Part shown: positions 1 through 12,300 of the stretch, one piece after another
Layout of the letters: every line of letters begins with the position of its first letter
How positions within the stretch are numbered: position 1 is the first letter of the stretch
Assembly: GCF_030463565.1 (NCBI RefSeq)
Contig: NC_134676.1
Coordinates: 28,335,228 to 28,399,227 of the forward strand
Source: Pelecanus crispus
Lineage: Eukaryota; Chordata; Aves; Pelecaniformes; Pelecanidae
Reading direction: 5' to 3'
DNA: 64,000 nt
Translations under genes and position numbers: made by a program
The notes under the pieces: model-generated
What the model was told of the DNA's origin: nothing
The model's database searches: none
What the model saw: only the letters and a program-made list of their open reading frames with translations

Positions 1-1540
1 ATGCCTATACAGACATCAGCCACCTGGCTGTGATTGGGGCTGAGCTTGAGGCAAGATTTGGGCAATCAATTTTGCATCAAAAATACAAACATATTATAAA
101 TACAACAGAGAACAATGTTAATACATAAAAAATATATAAAAATGGGGAAGTTATGAAAATTTAAAAAATATACCTGAAAGTTGCCATGATAAAAGATTTA
201 TCTTAAAATCCCTGAAAAAAATCTGGTTAAAAAAAATGCTCTAAGATCATATTTCTACCAGCCTACTAATTTTACCAAATCATTCCTGGGATAATTTAAA
301 ACTATTCATTGAGCTAGAGGCTGTGGTGGTCTTTTTTTCCAGAGACGACCTAGAAACTAGGTCTATTTAGACCTATCTAGAAAGTATATTAATGCAACAT
401 TTTTGCATTAATATATCTTACACAGTTTGAAAAGTACTCTAAAAAGAGGAACTGAAGTCTTGGGTTTGATCATGTTCTGTATGGCTCAGACCTAAAAGTG
501 GGAAGCAGCAGAAGCAAAACCACTCCACATGAGTGAAGTTTCACATGAGGTAAAATTGGCAATTAAGTGGATGCTGCAATAGCCAAGAGTGTTGGGGAAA
601 AAACCTAAATGTTGAAGTAGGCTTTTTATTGTGGAAAAAGGCTTACTTTAGGAGAACTTAATGCCTCTAAGAGAGGTGAAATTTTGTGATAGTTTCTTTA
701 CTTAACAGTGTTTCACAGTTGCAAAAGATTCTAGAACAAGATACATATATTGCTGTAAGCGTTTATAAAGGGCAAATTATAAATTATAATTTTGTGAATG
801 TTTGGATATTTTATGTCTATGCTATCTTCCTCATGTTATCAGAAAAAATGTTGCTGCAGCATAAGGTATATTCATATATTATGGAGCTTGAGCGGGATGT
901 TTGTGGTTCTAGGATACCAGATGGTACAGCTGTAGCCAGAGTTTAGTGCTATAGGTTATTTTGAAAAGATTTTCTATGTCACAGCTTACATTATAAAAAG
1001 ACCAATTAAGATGGTATCAGGATAAACAAAGGCTAGCAAACAGAAGGACTCTCTACTCCCGAATGCCTGATAGAAAATCTTTAAAACTTGGTGTTGAATT
1101 TGCTTATTATAGTCCTGAGATAACAGCAATAAAAGCAATTCTCTGCAGGATCACACCAGTTACTGCTCCAAGTGCTGACCCAGCAGCTTTGCCATAGGTG
1201 GGGTGGGCTACACACAGCTCTACCACAAGAGTACACCAAATTTAACACCTGAATTCATTTAGCGTGTCTACCTGTAAAAGGTTTTATAGAAAGGCTGGCT
1301 TGGAGAGAAATGCTGGAACCGACGAGCCCAGAGCTCCTTCTGTAACATCACTGCAAAAATTATTCAAAGCACCTACTTGGGGAGGTTTTCTAGCTTCATA
1401 ATTAGCATAGGTGGCAATGTTTAAAAATGAAGTAGTTCAACCAAAGAATCCTTTTTTTAAAAAAAAAATCTTCATTCTCCACAGGAATGCCTTTCAGCAG
1501 CTGTTCTCCAACACGGAGAACACCACGCTCCCCCACCTTA
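1..1540. other. Intergenic DNA upstream of POC5
   Basis: AT-rich sequence with no exon-like reading frame, RNA gene or recognisable repeat. The only sizeable open frame (686-946) lacks flanking splice signals and any familiar motif. In human the region upstream of POC5 is a long intergenic stretch before SV2C, so the absence of a gene is expected. Confidence 0.55.
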
Positions 1541-1845
1541 GAATCACAGAATCATAGAATGCTTTGGGTTGGAAGGGACCTTTAGAGGTCATCTTGGCCA
1601 AGCCCCCTGCAGTGAGCAGGGACAGCTTGAACTAGAGCAGGTTGCTCAGAGCCCCATCCAACCTGACCTTGAATGTTTCTGGGGATGGGGCCTCCACTAC
1701 CTCTCTGGGCAACCCATTCCAGTGCTTCACCACTCTCATTGTAAAAAATTTCTTCCTTATATCCAGTCTAAATCTATTCTTCTTTAGTTTAAATCCATTA
1801 TTCCTTGTCCTGTCACAACAGGCCTTGCTAAAAAGATTTTAGGCT
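1541..1845 (-). mobile_element. CR1 LINE 3' fragment, antisense
   Basis: The left end begins with the antisense CR1 tail, tandem copies of an AATCATAG-type octamer, followed by the antisense 3' UTR (TTGGAAGGGACC) and the end of the reverse transcriptase region (antisense of the CR1 segment covering 'ggcaacccattccagtgctt'). The element is therefore oriented on the - strand and 5'-truncated at about 1845. It ends a few bases before the sharp rise in GC that marks the POC5 CpG island. Confidence 0.93.
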
Positions 1846-2120
1846 GGCACGGTCCCCTACGCCCCCCTCCCTCCCCGCACTGACAGGGCCATTAGCCACC
1901 GCTTTGGCGCTCGGTAAGGGGCGCAGGCCAGGATGACAGAGCCACCTTCGCGGGGCCGCAGGACCGACCGCAACTCCCCCGCTCCACGGCCGGCCCGCCC
2001 GCCACCGCCACCGCCACCACAGGGCCGGGCCAGGCTGGGCCGCCCCGCCCCACGCGCAGCCCCCCACGCCGCCGCCAACGGCCGGCCGCGGCCCGCGCCC
2101 CAGCCCCGCGAACGCTGCCG

Positions 2121-2270
2121 CCAATCAGCGCGCGGCAGCCGCCGAGAAGCAGAAGCCGGCGGGAGGCGGAGCGGCCGCAGGCGAAAGAGAGACGGCGATG
2201 GGGCGGGCTGGCGCGCCCGCCCTCCCGGCTGAGCAAGCTAATTGGCTAGTTTGCCGCCAAACTGCCCAAT
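2121..2270. promoter_or_regulatory. Cluster of three CCAAT boxes (NF-Y-type)
   Basis: CCAATCAG at 2121-2128, ATTGG at 2241-2245 (inverted) and CCAATCAG at 2266-2273. The two CCAATCAG motifs match the extended NF-Y consensus. The last two boxes lie about 25 bp apart just upstream of the inferred start region, a spacing often seen in NF-Y-driven cell-cycle promoters. Binding itself is inferred. Confidence 0.6.
2250..2261. promoter_or_regulatory. E2F-like palindromic site
   Basis: TTTGCCGCCAAA reads as an E2F-type half-site on both strands (TTTGCCGC on +, TTTGGCGG on -). It sits between the two proximal CCAAT boxes of the POC5 promoter. Function is inferred from motif and position only. Confidence 0.45.
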
Positions 2271-2299
2271 CAGAGAATACATTGTAAACGCGCCCTGAG

Positions 2300-2380
2300 C
2301 CTATCAGGGAGGCGCTTCTTCTTTTGCTCTGGTAGTTTGAAACGGTCTCGCTCGGCGGCCGGGGCGGCCGGTGCCCGCAG
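2300..2380 (+). other. POC5: POC5 exon 1 (non-coding, 5' end approximate)
   Basis: The 3' boundary is supported by a strong donor, gcccgcag|gtgagagg, at 2380/2381 inside the CpG island. The next exon (from 6233) begins with one base and then the start codon, so exon 1 is entirely 5' UTR, as I recall for human POC5. The transcription start was not determined; the first base given is an estimate from the position of the CCAAT boxes. Confidence 0.55.
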
Positions 2381-5300
2381 GTGAGAGGGGGGCGGCGGGG
2401 GGCGGCCGGGGGTGCTGCGCCCCAAGGGGCCGTGACCTCCACAGTACCTTCTCCGGAACCCCGGTGTTCCTGCCCCGTGGCTTACCGGCAGCCCCCCCCC
2501 CCCCACCCCGCGCTTCCCACCGCCCTCTGTGGGGGCCTGCGGGTACCCCCTGCTCCCGGGTAGCTGGGCTGGTTGTCTTAAAGACCCTACTTAAAAGAAA
2601 ACAGGAAAATCTCCCCTTCAGATACGGAATTGCGCTCCTTCCTGGCTGTCCACCCGTGCGCCTACCTGGCTGTGCCTCTCAGGTGTCTGTATGACACCCT
2701 TGTTGTCGCTAGTTGACATGACAGCGGTGCTCACTGTAGTATCAGCTCTGCGGGCGTCAGGGGTAGTTGCAGAGATGCTGTAGGGAGAAGCTTAAAAACT
2801 TGGACTTGAGCAGTGCTGCTTTGCAGGGGGTACAGCTATGGGGAAAGAATATGTCCTGTGTGTACTGGGAGATGGAATAGTTCTCTTTACTAGGTGTTGA
2901 GGGCTTTCATTGGAATGCAACATTAAATTATTTGGAAAGCATTGGGTTTAGTCAAAAACAAACCAAAAAGCGCAAAATCCTGAACACAGCTCAAGCAATT
3001 AAAAGTTAAGGATGAGAACAGTCATGGTGAGTCAGACCAAAGATCTTTATAGTTGCATCGTGTTTCTAAAAGTAGCTGTCTTAGCATTGTAGTTGTACAC
3101 TTATAGTTTGGAAGAGACTACTGTTAACAGGGGTCTCTTTAATGGTCAGACAGATGTTTTGGCAGATGCTCAGGGAAGATTAGAAGAACATGGTAAGAAT
3201 GAAGATGCTTCTCTCGCTTGTCTTTCACCATATAATGATTTGCAGCTTAGCAAATCAACTTGTTGACCCAGAGGTGGTGTCTTAATATCCCTTGATATCT
3301 CTTTCAGAAACTTGTCTGCTGTTTTCTTGAACTTAGTGCTTGTTCATTGAGATCAAAGCAGACAAATCATTACTAGCATGACATGGCAATGATGTCTGTA
3401 AACATCAGCTTAAAAGAAGTGTATTTATCTTAATTTATCATAGTAATCCAATCTGTTGTTCTGTACATAAGCAGATTTCTAGAACTTTAGGTTAGCTGGG
3501 ATTTTCACTGGAATGTTGCAATAACCGAAATGCAAGGTTACTCTAGACACAAACATTAGAGGTACAGACAGGCAAAGCATAGAAATGTGGGGAAAGCTTG
3601 AACTTTAAGTAGTAACCTGTTAGTGGAATCTAAAGCAGCATTCAAGTCAGTAAAGGCAGTCAGGTGGAGACTGGATGGACAAACACAGTGGAGGGCTAGT
3701 CCACAGGTATAAAGAAAAGGGATGGGAAGAAGAAGCAAACACTGAGCTTGAGGTGACAAACAGGTAAGCTGCAGTTACAGATTTGAAGGAAAAGTGGCCT
3801 GGAGTGGAGGGGTAGCATCACTTGTGATGAAGGAACCTTTTGAGTTTTGGAAGACCACAAATTGAAAGTAGTTTCAGTGATAAGCAGAGAACTAGATATG
3901 CTAGACTGAGTGTCAAGGGCATGATCTCAGAAAACTGAAAAGAGAAGTCAGGACGGTGGTCTTAAGTTATTGAACAAGCTTTTCAGAAGAAACCTTTCTC
4001 TTCCACTTCCTTGGACTCCTCTGTGTTCATGTGAAACTCCATTTGTCCTCCTGTTCCTCAGAATTATTGATGGTAGTTTAGTTCTTTTTAAATGGACTGA
4101 GAAGGAAAGAGAACAGCGTTTTTAATCTCTGGCTGCAAATACACCTTTAATTCCTGTAAGTGCTACATAGCTGGTCCTTTGTGATCCTCCCTAATGCCCC
4201 CCACCTCTCCCCACGCACATGGTTGAATGCCTGCAGGACTTTAAGGGTACTCAGGACGCACATTTTGAGAAATTATTAGTAGGAAGGCACATGGAGTTGA
4301 AGCTGACTTTTTAAGATTGCTGAAGAAGTCTTTTTGATCAACTAAAGGAAGGGGAAGTGCTAGTATAAAGTTATTTGATTAGGTAGAGAAGCCAAAACCA
4401 AAGGAACAGATAGGGAATAATTTGTTGGGGAGAGGAAAGAAGAAAATTATCAGAGCAGGAAACAATGAAAACGGAAGAGGTGAGGAAGCTAGTATTTCTT
4501 CTCTCATCTATCTAGTATTTCTTCTCTCATCTACACACTGGTATACAACAATAAAAGTATTTAGTAAACCTCCCCAAGACTTCATGTTTTGTACTTAAAA
4601 AACATGGTCATTATATTAGGGCTCAGCGCGAAGTAGGGAGACAGTAATCACATCTTTTGAACCTTGGGCTATAGGAAATCTCAGCATTTAAAATTGTCTT
4701 TATACCATTTTTAAAATGTCCATCTTCAGTGAAGAAACAAACTTCCCATTCTGAAAGGTGTAGATACCTGTGGCAGAGACAGCTCTTCTGGTGCGGGAAG
4801 AATCAGCATCTAGAAAAATAACAAAAAGACAATTAATTACTATCTGTATTCCTATATAGAGAGCTATGAGATTATTGCATTTTTTTGCCATTTTGAAAAA
4901 GATGATAATGCTTAAGGAGGATATTCCTGCCAATTTAATGACAGTACAACTAGCAATTTAAAAATAACATTTCTGTCAGAAAATGCATCTGTTTAAAAAC
5001 CAGCTAAGAATATTATAAATGACAGTTCTAAAGGTCTCTCTAAAAATAAATTTTCCTTGCATGGTTGTTTGCTACATTGCACAAGCAGTCAGTTCCTCTG
5101 GTTATTGATAGTCATCTTCCTGTGCTTTCTCTCTGCTGACAACTCCCTGCTCAATGTGTCTGATGATTGTTTTTCATGTTCATCAGGCAACTATATCACT
5201 CTGCCGTTCATTCATTAAAAAATTCACCTTGCTTAATACTCAGTTCCTTCTCATTCTGTAATTCCTTTCATTCCCCCCTAATATCCTTCAGAGTTCTTTT

Positions 5301-6232
5301 TCCGCCCATATCCTATCAAGTTTTGTCACAAGAGCTTCAGTTCTTCACTGAAGGTCTTATTCAAGGCTGCAGTAGATTAAAAGATACATCTGTCTTTCAG
5401 AAAGTCTTCAAGTTTCTTGTCAGTTCTACAACATTGCCTACTTCCCATATGTTCAAAGAATACCTCACTATCTTCCTTACAAATTGCTGGAATGATTGAC
5501 ATTACCTGAACCTAAGGTATTACCTGTTCTTCCATATCTGTTTGTTGTCCTGGGCCTATAAGGCAAGAAGAGTCGAAAAAAGTGGAGGGAGACTGATGTT
5601 GACCACTAAATGAAGGCTTCAGGGGACTGAACTGGACTGTTCAGGGCATCATCTCAGCTTGAGCTGTGGTTGAGGTAGTTCAGGGGGAAAAAAATTGCAG
5701 TGTAGCTTAGCTTCCTGTGTCACTCGATGGGAATTTTGTGCTGAAGCAAGCTGATAAGCTACAAAACAATACAGTGTGAATAAGAAGGAGGCATTAACAT
5801 AGGAATGTATCCGGAAATTAAGGCTTCCGTTGTTCTTGATATATCTGTTTCTTTTTTTTCTCTAGCAGTGTATTTTACTCAGCATTGATGCAAAATTTTA
5901 TATTGTATATCATGAAGCATTAGGTATAAAACTTATTCAGTCAATGTAAAAGAAGAGAAAATTTTTATGTTGTTGCTTTTGGGTCTTCCGCTGTTTTCTT
6001 TAAAAGTCAGTTGAAGTCTTTTTATGGTTTTGAGTATGGTTTGGATCAGGCAGCTTCCTACCTAGCATTATATAATGAGACTATATGATCAGTTTAGCCC
6101 ACCAAATGGGCGTTGATGTAGTTTCTACAGCAGAATTATTTCTGGGGAAAATATTGGTGAACATACGGTAAACATGTTGAAACTGAAAAATGAAGTTCAG
6201 CTTCTACTGTTTTATAGACTAACTTTGTGCAG
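2381..6232. other. POC5 intron 1
   Basis: 3.85 kb, GT at 2381 and AG at 6231-6232. The first 190 bp are still part of the CpG island; the rest is AT-rich unique sequence with no repeat I could name. A short exon-like segment on the - strand near 4755-4799 was considered and rejected. Confidence 0.6.
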
Positions 6233-6317
6233 AATGTCATCAGATGAGGAGAAAAGCACAAGTCCAGTTTTGCCAAAAGACTCTGTTCGGGGCAGTTCTG
6301 TTTCTTCAGATCTTCAG
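6233..6317 (+). CDS. POC5: POC5 exon 2 (start codon, residues 1-28)
   Basis: Acceptor tttgtgcag at 6232, then one untranslated base and ATG at 6234. It encodes MSSDEEK through SSVSSDLQ, closely matching the human N-terminus. Donor CAG|gtagga at 6318, phase 0. Confidence 0.95.
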
Positions 6318-9300
6318 GTAGGAAAGAGGCAACCTCATTTGGTTCACTGTCATGGAATTTTATCTGGCAAAGGAGAATTGTGAGGAAGTCTAACAAAATT
6401 TGCATCTTTTTTACATTTTACCTGTACAGGGAAATAATAAAATTATTAGTGGAAAGAAGCAAAGTGGACAAAAAAAAATCTGAGATTAAAATATCTTCAC
6501 TTGGATTCCCTTTTGTGCATTTCACAAGAAATTTCAATTTATGTGAAAATTCTTATCTACACTTAAGAAGTTGATCAATGACAGCTACACGTAAAATAGC
6601 ACGGTTTTCTTACTTTTTTTCTGGTGTTATTTTTTATGTGTGTTAAGTCTTATCAAGAAGCATAAATTTGACACAGTAGGATAGGAATTCATTATTTCTG
6701 AGCGATGAAGTGTAACTATGTGTTAGGCTTCTTACATGACGTTGTAAAAACTGAATTTTTTTAACGGATTTATTTCCCTTGGAGTGGGATTGTGGCCAAA
6801 TTAATCTCAGAAAGGAAATGCTTTTTTTTTTTCTCTTTTCCCCTGCATCAAATATGCCAAGATATGCTGGAACTAAACCGGTGGTTTTTCCTTTTCTGTG
6901 CTCAGCATTCTTTTGGGACGATGCAAAGATACTGGATAAAGTCTTTGTCCTATTCTTTTCAAAGCAGCAGATTTTCATCCTTTAATAATTGGTTATTCCT
7001 ATTTGAGTAGTGGGTGGTTTTTTTTTCCTTTGATAGCATTCTATCTAAAACAGGCTAGTTTTGACAAAAACAAGTTTTTCTAGTTGCCCTGTAGAAATGC
7101 ATGTCCACTTTTGTCACCTGGTGGAATGGGCATGTACAGCAGAAGTATTGTTAAATCAAGGTGTTTTTTCTTCATGTGCTTTGACTTTGTCCCTTTTAAA
7201 CTATCTGTTTATGGGTGATTCATTTCTGCAGTTCATATGCTTCTCTATTTATGGTCATGTCTCATGGATAAGTTTTCTTAATCTTTGTTCAGCAATAGTA
7301 ATTGGTCTGTTTCCAGTGCCTTTTGTAGTTGGAAAACAGAATGAAGGCATTGTACAACAAATTTTGAAAGAACTGAACTTTCTTTTATGATCTGCTTGAT
7401 TATCAAGGAGATTCTAAGGCCACCCTGTAGAGAATGATAAAGTAAACTAATATTAATGAATGACTGCTTTGCAACTGAGAACACATCTAGAGCAGAATAA
7501 TTCCAGTTGGAAGGGACCTACAACCATCACCTAGTCCAACTGCCTGAACAGTCCAGGGCTGACCAGAAGTTAAAGCATATCATTAAGGGCATTGTCCAAA
7601 TGCCCCTTAAATGCTGACAGGCTTGGGGCATCAACTACCTCTCTAGGAAGCCTGTTGCAGTGTTTGACCACCCTCTTGGTAAAGAAATGCTTCCTAATGT
7701 CCAGTCTAAACCTTCCTGGTGCAGCTCTGAACCATTCCCACATGTCCTATTGCTGGATCCTGGGGAGAAGAGCTCAGCACTTCCTTCTCCACTTCCCCTC
7801 CTTGGGAAGCTGTAGAGAGCAATGAGGTCTCCCCTCAGCCTTCTTTTCTCCAAATTAGGCAAGCCCAGAGTCCTTCACCACTCCTCATAGGAGACTATTA
7901 CTTTTGAAAAAGAAGAACAGTGGTGTCACAGCTGAGCAATAGGAATATTGACAGGGAAGTACTCTACTCCTTTTAGATAATTTTGAAGGGCCTTTTTGAT
8001 AATTTGATGCTTTTAAATAGAGGCCAGATTATTACCTTTTCCTTATAAAAAGAATCCACTGGCTCTTAGAAAATGTCCATTTACTTATAATTGAGTTCTG
8101 CAAGACTTTGTCCACTCAATCCATTCTTTCTGTGTTTTTTAGTAACCTTGACTGCAGTCCTAAGGACAAATTCTATGCAGCATCTGTAGATTTTTATAAT
8201 GCTTTAAGAAGGAAGAAAAAAACCCCAAACCTCTGAATGCTCTTGTGCCCTTTGCTCATTGCAACACTAATTTATTTACTTCTACAAAACCACAGTAGTA
8301 CGCATTAAATGATCAAAATTCCTCTGACCTTCAGGCCTTAGAACTATATTACTGTAGCTTTGTCCTCTAACAAAACTTTTGTAGTTGACAGAACAGCTTG
8401 AAAGTTTTGTTTAAAATGGAACAAAGATAGGAAGTAAACTAAAGATATATTGGTAATTGTATTTTATTATGTTTTTATTTGAAATTTATTGGTCAATATT
8501 GTATTCCAACTGCAGCACCCTTGTTATGGAATATTTAAGATTGAGATAATACACTTAATCAATGTTTCCATTTCTCTGTCTTACCTGTTCCTATTGCAGT
8601 CTCCAGGATTTTTTTTGTGTGTGTGTGTGTCTAAGTTTCTGGTTACAGTTGGGATACTGTGGGTTTTTTTGTATTGGCTTTCAACTTCATTCCAACAGTG
8701 TTGTAATATTGTAATTTATAAGCATTTATTTCCAGATTTTTCATGGGATGCTGTTGTTTGACACTTTCTGTTGGTGCACAGGAGTGTGTATTCTTGCACA
8801 GAGTGCATTCTTTGGGTTTTAATAAGAGTGTTAGAACTTGGAAGACTATATAAATTTCCTGCCATAACTTGATATGTATATTTTGAGTGCTGAGGATGTC
8901 TGTAGTAAGACAGACAGCATGCAAGTGATTGAGTGACTCAAAATGAGCCACCTACTTGCACCTAACCACTTAAGTACTATGTCCCTTGAATTGGATAAGG
9001 TAATCATGGAAGTAGCTGGATCAGCTCTGACTGAAAACTAACTTGTTTGGGGGGAAGAATTAGGTTTAAGTTGCTATTTGGTCACACAATCTCTTTGAAG
9101 AAGACAGAGAAGTGATCTAATGTCTTCTGCACAATCATTTAATTTCGATAACATAAAGGCTAATATATTGGCTTTTTTACTGTGCTGAAATTTTGCTGCA
9201 GGGAGTTTTGTACAGTTCTATGTACTTCCTGGTTGATTAACTCATCTGAAGATACCAGTTTTGTTCTGCTGATATCTGACAAAATCTAAACTATTTATTT

Positions 9301-12300
9301 AGAAAGATAAGGAAAAATTGATAACTTGTTGATTTGCAACTAACTATACCTTTTATGTGGAATGTGATACATCCTTTTCCTTATCAAAAAGATACACTAG
9401 GTATTTGTTAGTAATTATATAGCTTCACATATGTTTATTTAGCCTTTTAATTTTAACATGATAGGCTAGAAGATGGGAAATGGAAATTTGAAAGGAAACT
9501 AGAATTCAGCTAAAACATACAAAACTTAGCTTCTTAAAATGTTCACTAATTAGTTGAAACCCACATAAATGTAAGGGTTGCACTGAAAGTTTTAAAACAT
9601 TATCCTTTTCAGCTGGTAGATTCAGAAACATATTACATGTAATTGGTACCTGTGATTGTTTCCACTCTAACTTTCCCCAGCTAGAAGAGGAAAATAATTT
9701 TTCAATTCACAATTGGTTTCTGAGGTTTGACCTCATTAGGATACTAAACAAAATTAGTATGATAGTATTAAGTGAAGAAAAAATGACTGCTAGTGGCCTG
9801 GTTTTGTCCTTTCCAACTAGCATTTTTTGCCAAACATTTAATTAATGGCTTTGATCGGTTTCAGCTTTTAACTGCTACTGGAACTTTTTAAATTAATTAC
9901 TGGATTGCATGTTTAAGCTACAACACAGATTGTTCACAGTTTCAATTGAACACTAAATACTTTCATTCTGAAAATCTATTTAACTAGGAGATTTAAAGAA
10001 AATGTTAATTGGCTTACTTTGGTACATAGTATAATGCCACATACCAGTTAGATATGTTTTAAGATAACTTTTTAACAGGAAAGCTTTTGTATTAGTTATA
10101 GATACACATTCCCTATACCTATTTAATTTAAAAAATGCTAGTACAAGGTGAGAATAATTATATCTAATCTAAAGAAAATACTGGATAATCAAATGATAAT
10201 TAGCTTCAAAACTCCCACTAAAGAAATTGTAATGTTATGGAATGTGAAATGGGACTGTGTTCAGTAGCATCTTTGTCATGGCTATAAAAATACATTTCTT
10301 TTTTTTTCAGTAATAGTAATACTTAGAAATAATATCAGGTGATTAATAGCTTACATGATCTGGAACTTTTTTTTTAGTTCATGTTTTTGTTTAACGTGCC
10401 TATTACAGTATCCATTTCTGGCATCTAGCAAAGTCTGTGTAACTATTATAGCGCATCTAGTTGTAATCGGGATGAACGTGAACATGAACTAAGAGAAAGA
10501 TAAATTATTATGCGCATGGCTGGAAACCAGCTCGCTTTTGCAACTTTAAGGGAAATCCTCTTAGTTTTTACCATAATATTAACAAGAATAATTAAAAAAC
10601 TCTCAAAAATTGTCAAAAACTATTTCCACTCCTTCCTACATATGCCTAGTTTTAAGAAATGTAATTGTATTTTTGTAATTATTCATCATCACTTTGTGAC
10701 AGGATGAATATGAAGAGCTGCTTCGTTATGCTGTAGTGACTCCGAAGTTTGAACAGTGTGTCTCGAAGTGGTCAGAACCTGCTTCAGAACTGAGAGCAGG
10801 TGGCGGATTTTCAAGTGTAACAGATGATGCCATTCACCGTAAGACTCCAGGTAGCATGTGCAAAGCTATGCGTTGAGCTTACAATGCACGATACTACAAC
10901 AATGATATAACTTTTTTGACTGAAGTTTTCTAATAGCTTCTGTTTGAAAAATATAGGTAGCTCATTTACATTTTGCACAACAAGAAGTTTAGGAAGGCAT
11001 ATTCACTGAAGGGTTCTCTCTCTGACATCACTTTCAGATGACATTATTGATGTGCTGACAGTTCTCTGTGTTTTGTGATGTAGATGTTTAAAGTGGTTGG
11101 TGTAATAATGCAAAAGGGGTGCCCTTGCTTACAGTGTATTTCATCAACATTTGGCAGGTCACAACTGGTTTTGCTCATACCTGTGCTGCCATGATAGATA
11201 AATGAGTATTTAAAATATGATTATTTGGAAGTAAGAGTTACCTTAAAAGGGCTTTGTGTAATGGCTAATCATGTCACTGTATGAATGTCCTTCTCGCTCT
11301 TTTAGTTCAATCGTCCTATTCTAATTTTACTTTATTGCTTGGTATTTAGGACTGTATAAACTTGGTGTCTTATGATGCATTAGTAATCTGGTATTTATGG
11401 TTATAAGTTGTTTGCTTTTGTCACTAGCATTTAGATTGAGGAAGCTCTGTTAATTTTGCTTCAGAAGAAAGAGTAAACAATCATACCTGCATTATTTCTT
11501 TACTAAGGAGCTCAGCTTAATCAGGAAGAACTTACTTTAAACTAACTTCTATTCTTTATCATGCTATTTCATGATAACAATATTTACCTTCAGTTTTCTC
11601 TTCACTCCTCTTTTTGTGACTGTTGAGGATGGGTTTATCTCTAGAGGAGCATGAGGTATAAAATGTGTAGATAACTTTACTACTAGAGGCTAAGCAGCCT
11701 TGAAGTGCTAATCGTCATCTTCGAGTAAATGTTGTTCTTGGCTAATGTATGCAAGAACTCTTGTCCATGCTGATCAGAGCTCAATAACTCTCTGCTAGCA
11801 GGAATTTACCAGTGTTATTGCAAAGGGCAATACAGACACTAAAAGTTGTTGTTTACTTCATATTAGAAGAAGAATCATGAGTGAAGATAAATCTATTTCT
11901 TAAATTGTATGTGGTTTTCACTGGAATATAAAGCAGTCTTAGTAGGCTGTCAGTTACAATTTAGTTAATTCATGTTAATACAATATAATAAAAAATTATC
12001 TAGAAACAGGTTCTCAAGGATTGTGATTAAAGTGGGGGTAGTAGTCTTGGGTATGCTCTGTATCCTTCCACAATGAGTCTGTGCACTGGAGTTTAGGTAT
12101 GCTCAGACACCCAAGCCAATACCTCTCTTCCCAGTATGCCATAAGGAGAAATGTTTATCATTTTTAGAAACTAATGGAGAATCTTAGTCCTTAAGGACAT
12201 AATATCTGTAATTTCTCCCCATGCAGAATTAGTGTGGTGGTTGTTCTGACTATCAGACTGCCATAGGAAACGTAGAAGGCATGATTTGGGGTTCACTGAA

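Larger units (their letters stand above)
1850..2570. promoter_or_regulatory. CpG island / POC5 promoter region
   Basis: Very GC-rich and CpG-dense stretch, in sharp contrast with the AT-rich flanks, ending in a donor site at 2381 (cccgcag|gtgagag). It holds three CCAAT boxes (2121-2125 and 2266-2270 on +, ATTGG 2241-2245 on -), a palindromic E2F-like site (TTTGCCGCCAAA, 2250-2261) and a CHR-like TTTGAA (2336-2341). No TATA box is seen, which fits a housekeeping or cell-cycle promoter. Long open frames on both strands here reflect the lack of stop codons in GC-rich DNA and are not genes. Confidence 0.85.
6318..10702. other. POC5 intron 2
   Basis: 4.4 kb, AT-rich. It contains the CR1 fragment at 7487-7893 and a short GT microsatellite at 8617-8631. 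Nothing else recognised. Confidence 0.7.

Noticed and set aside
1828-2694. Many overlapping open frames on both strands (60-114 codons)
   Set aside because: They lie in the CpG island, where GC-rich sequence lacks stop codons. They have Arg/Pro/Ala/Gly-rich composition without domains and conflict with the promoter and the donor at 2381.
4755-4799. Exon-like - strand segment in POC5 intron 1 (tttctag|ATGCTGATTC...CCACAG|gtatct)
   Set aside because: It has acceptor and donor consensus but only 45 nt, no recognisable protein, and no neighbouring exons that would form a gene on that strand. Probably chance; a conservation check would settle it.
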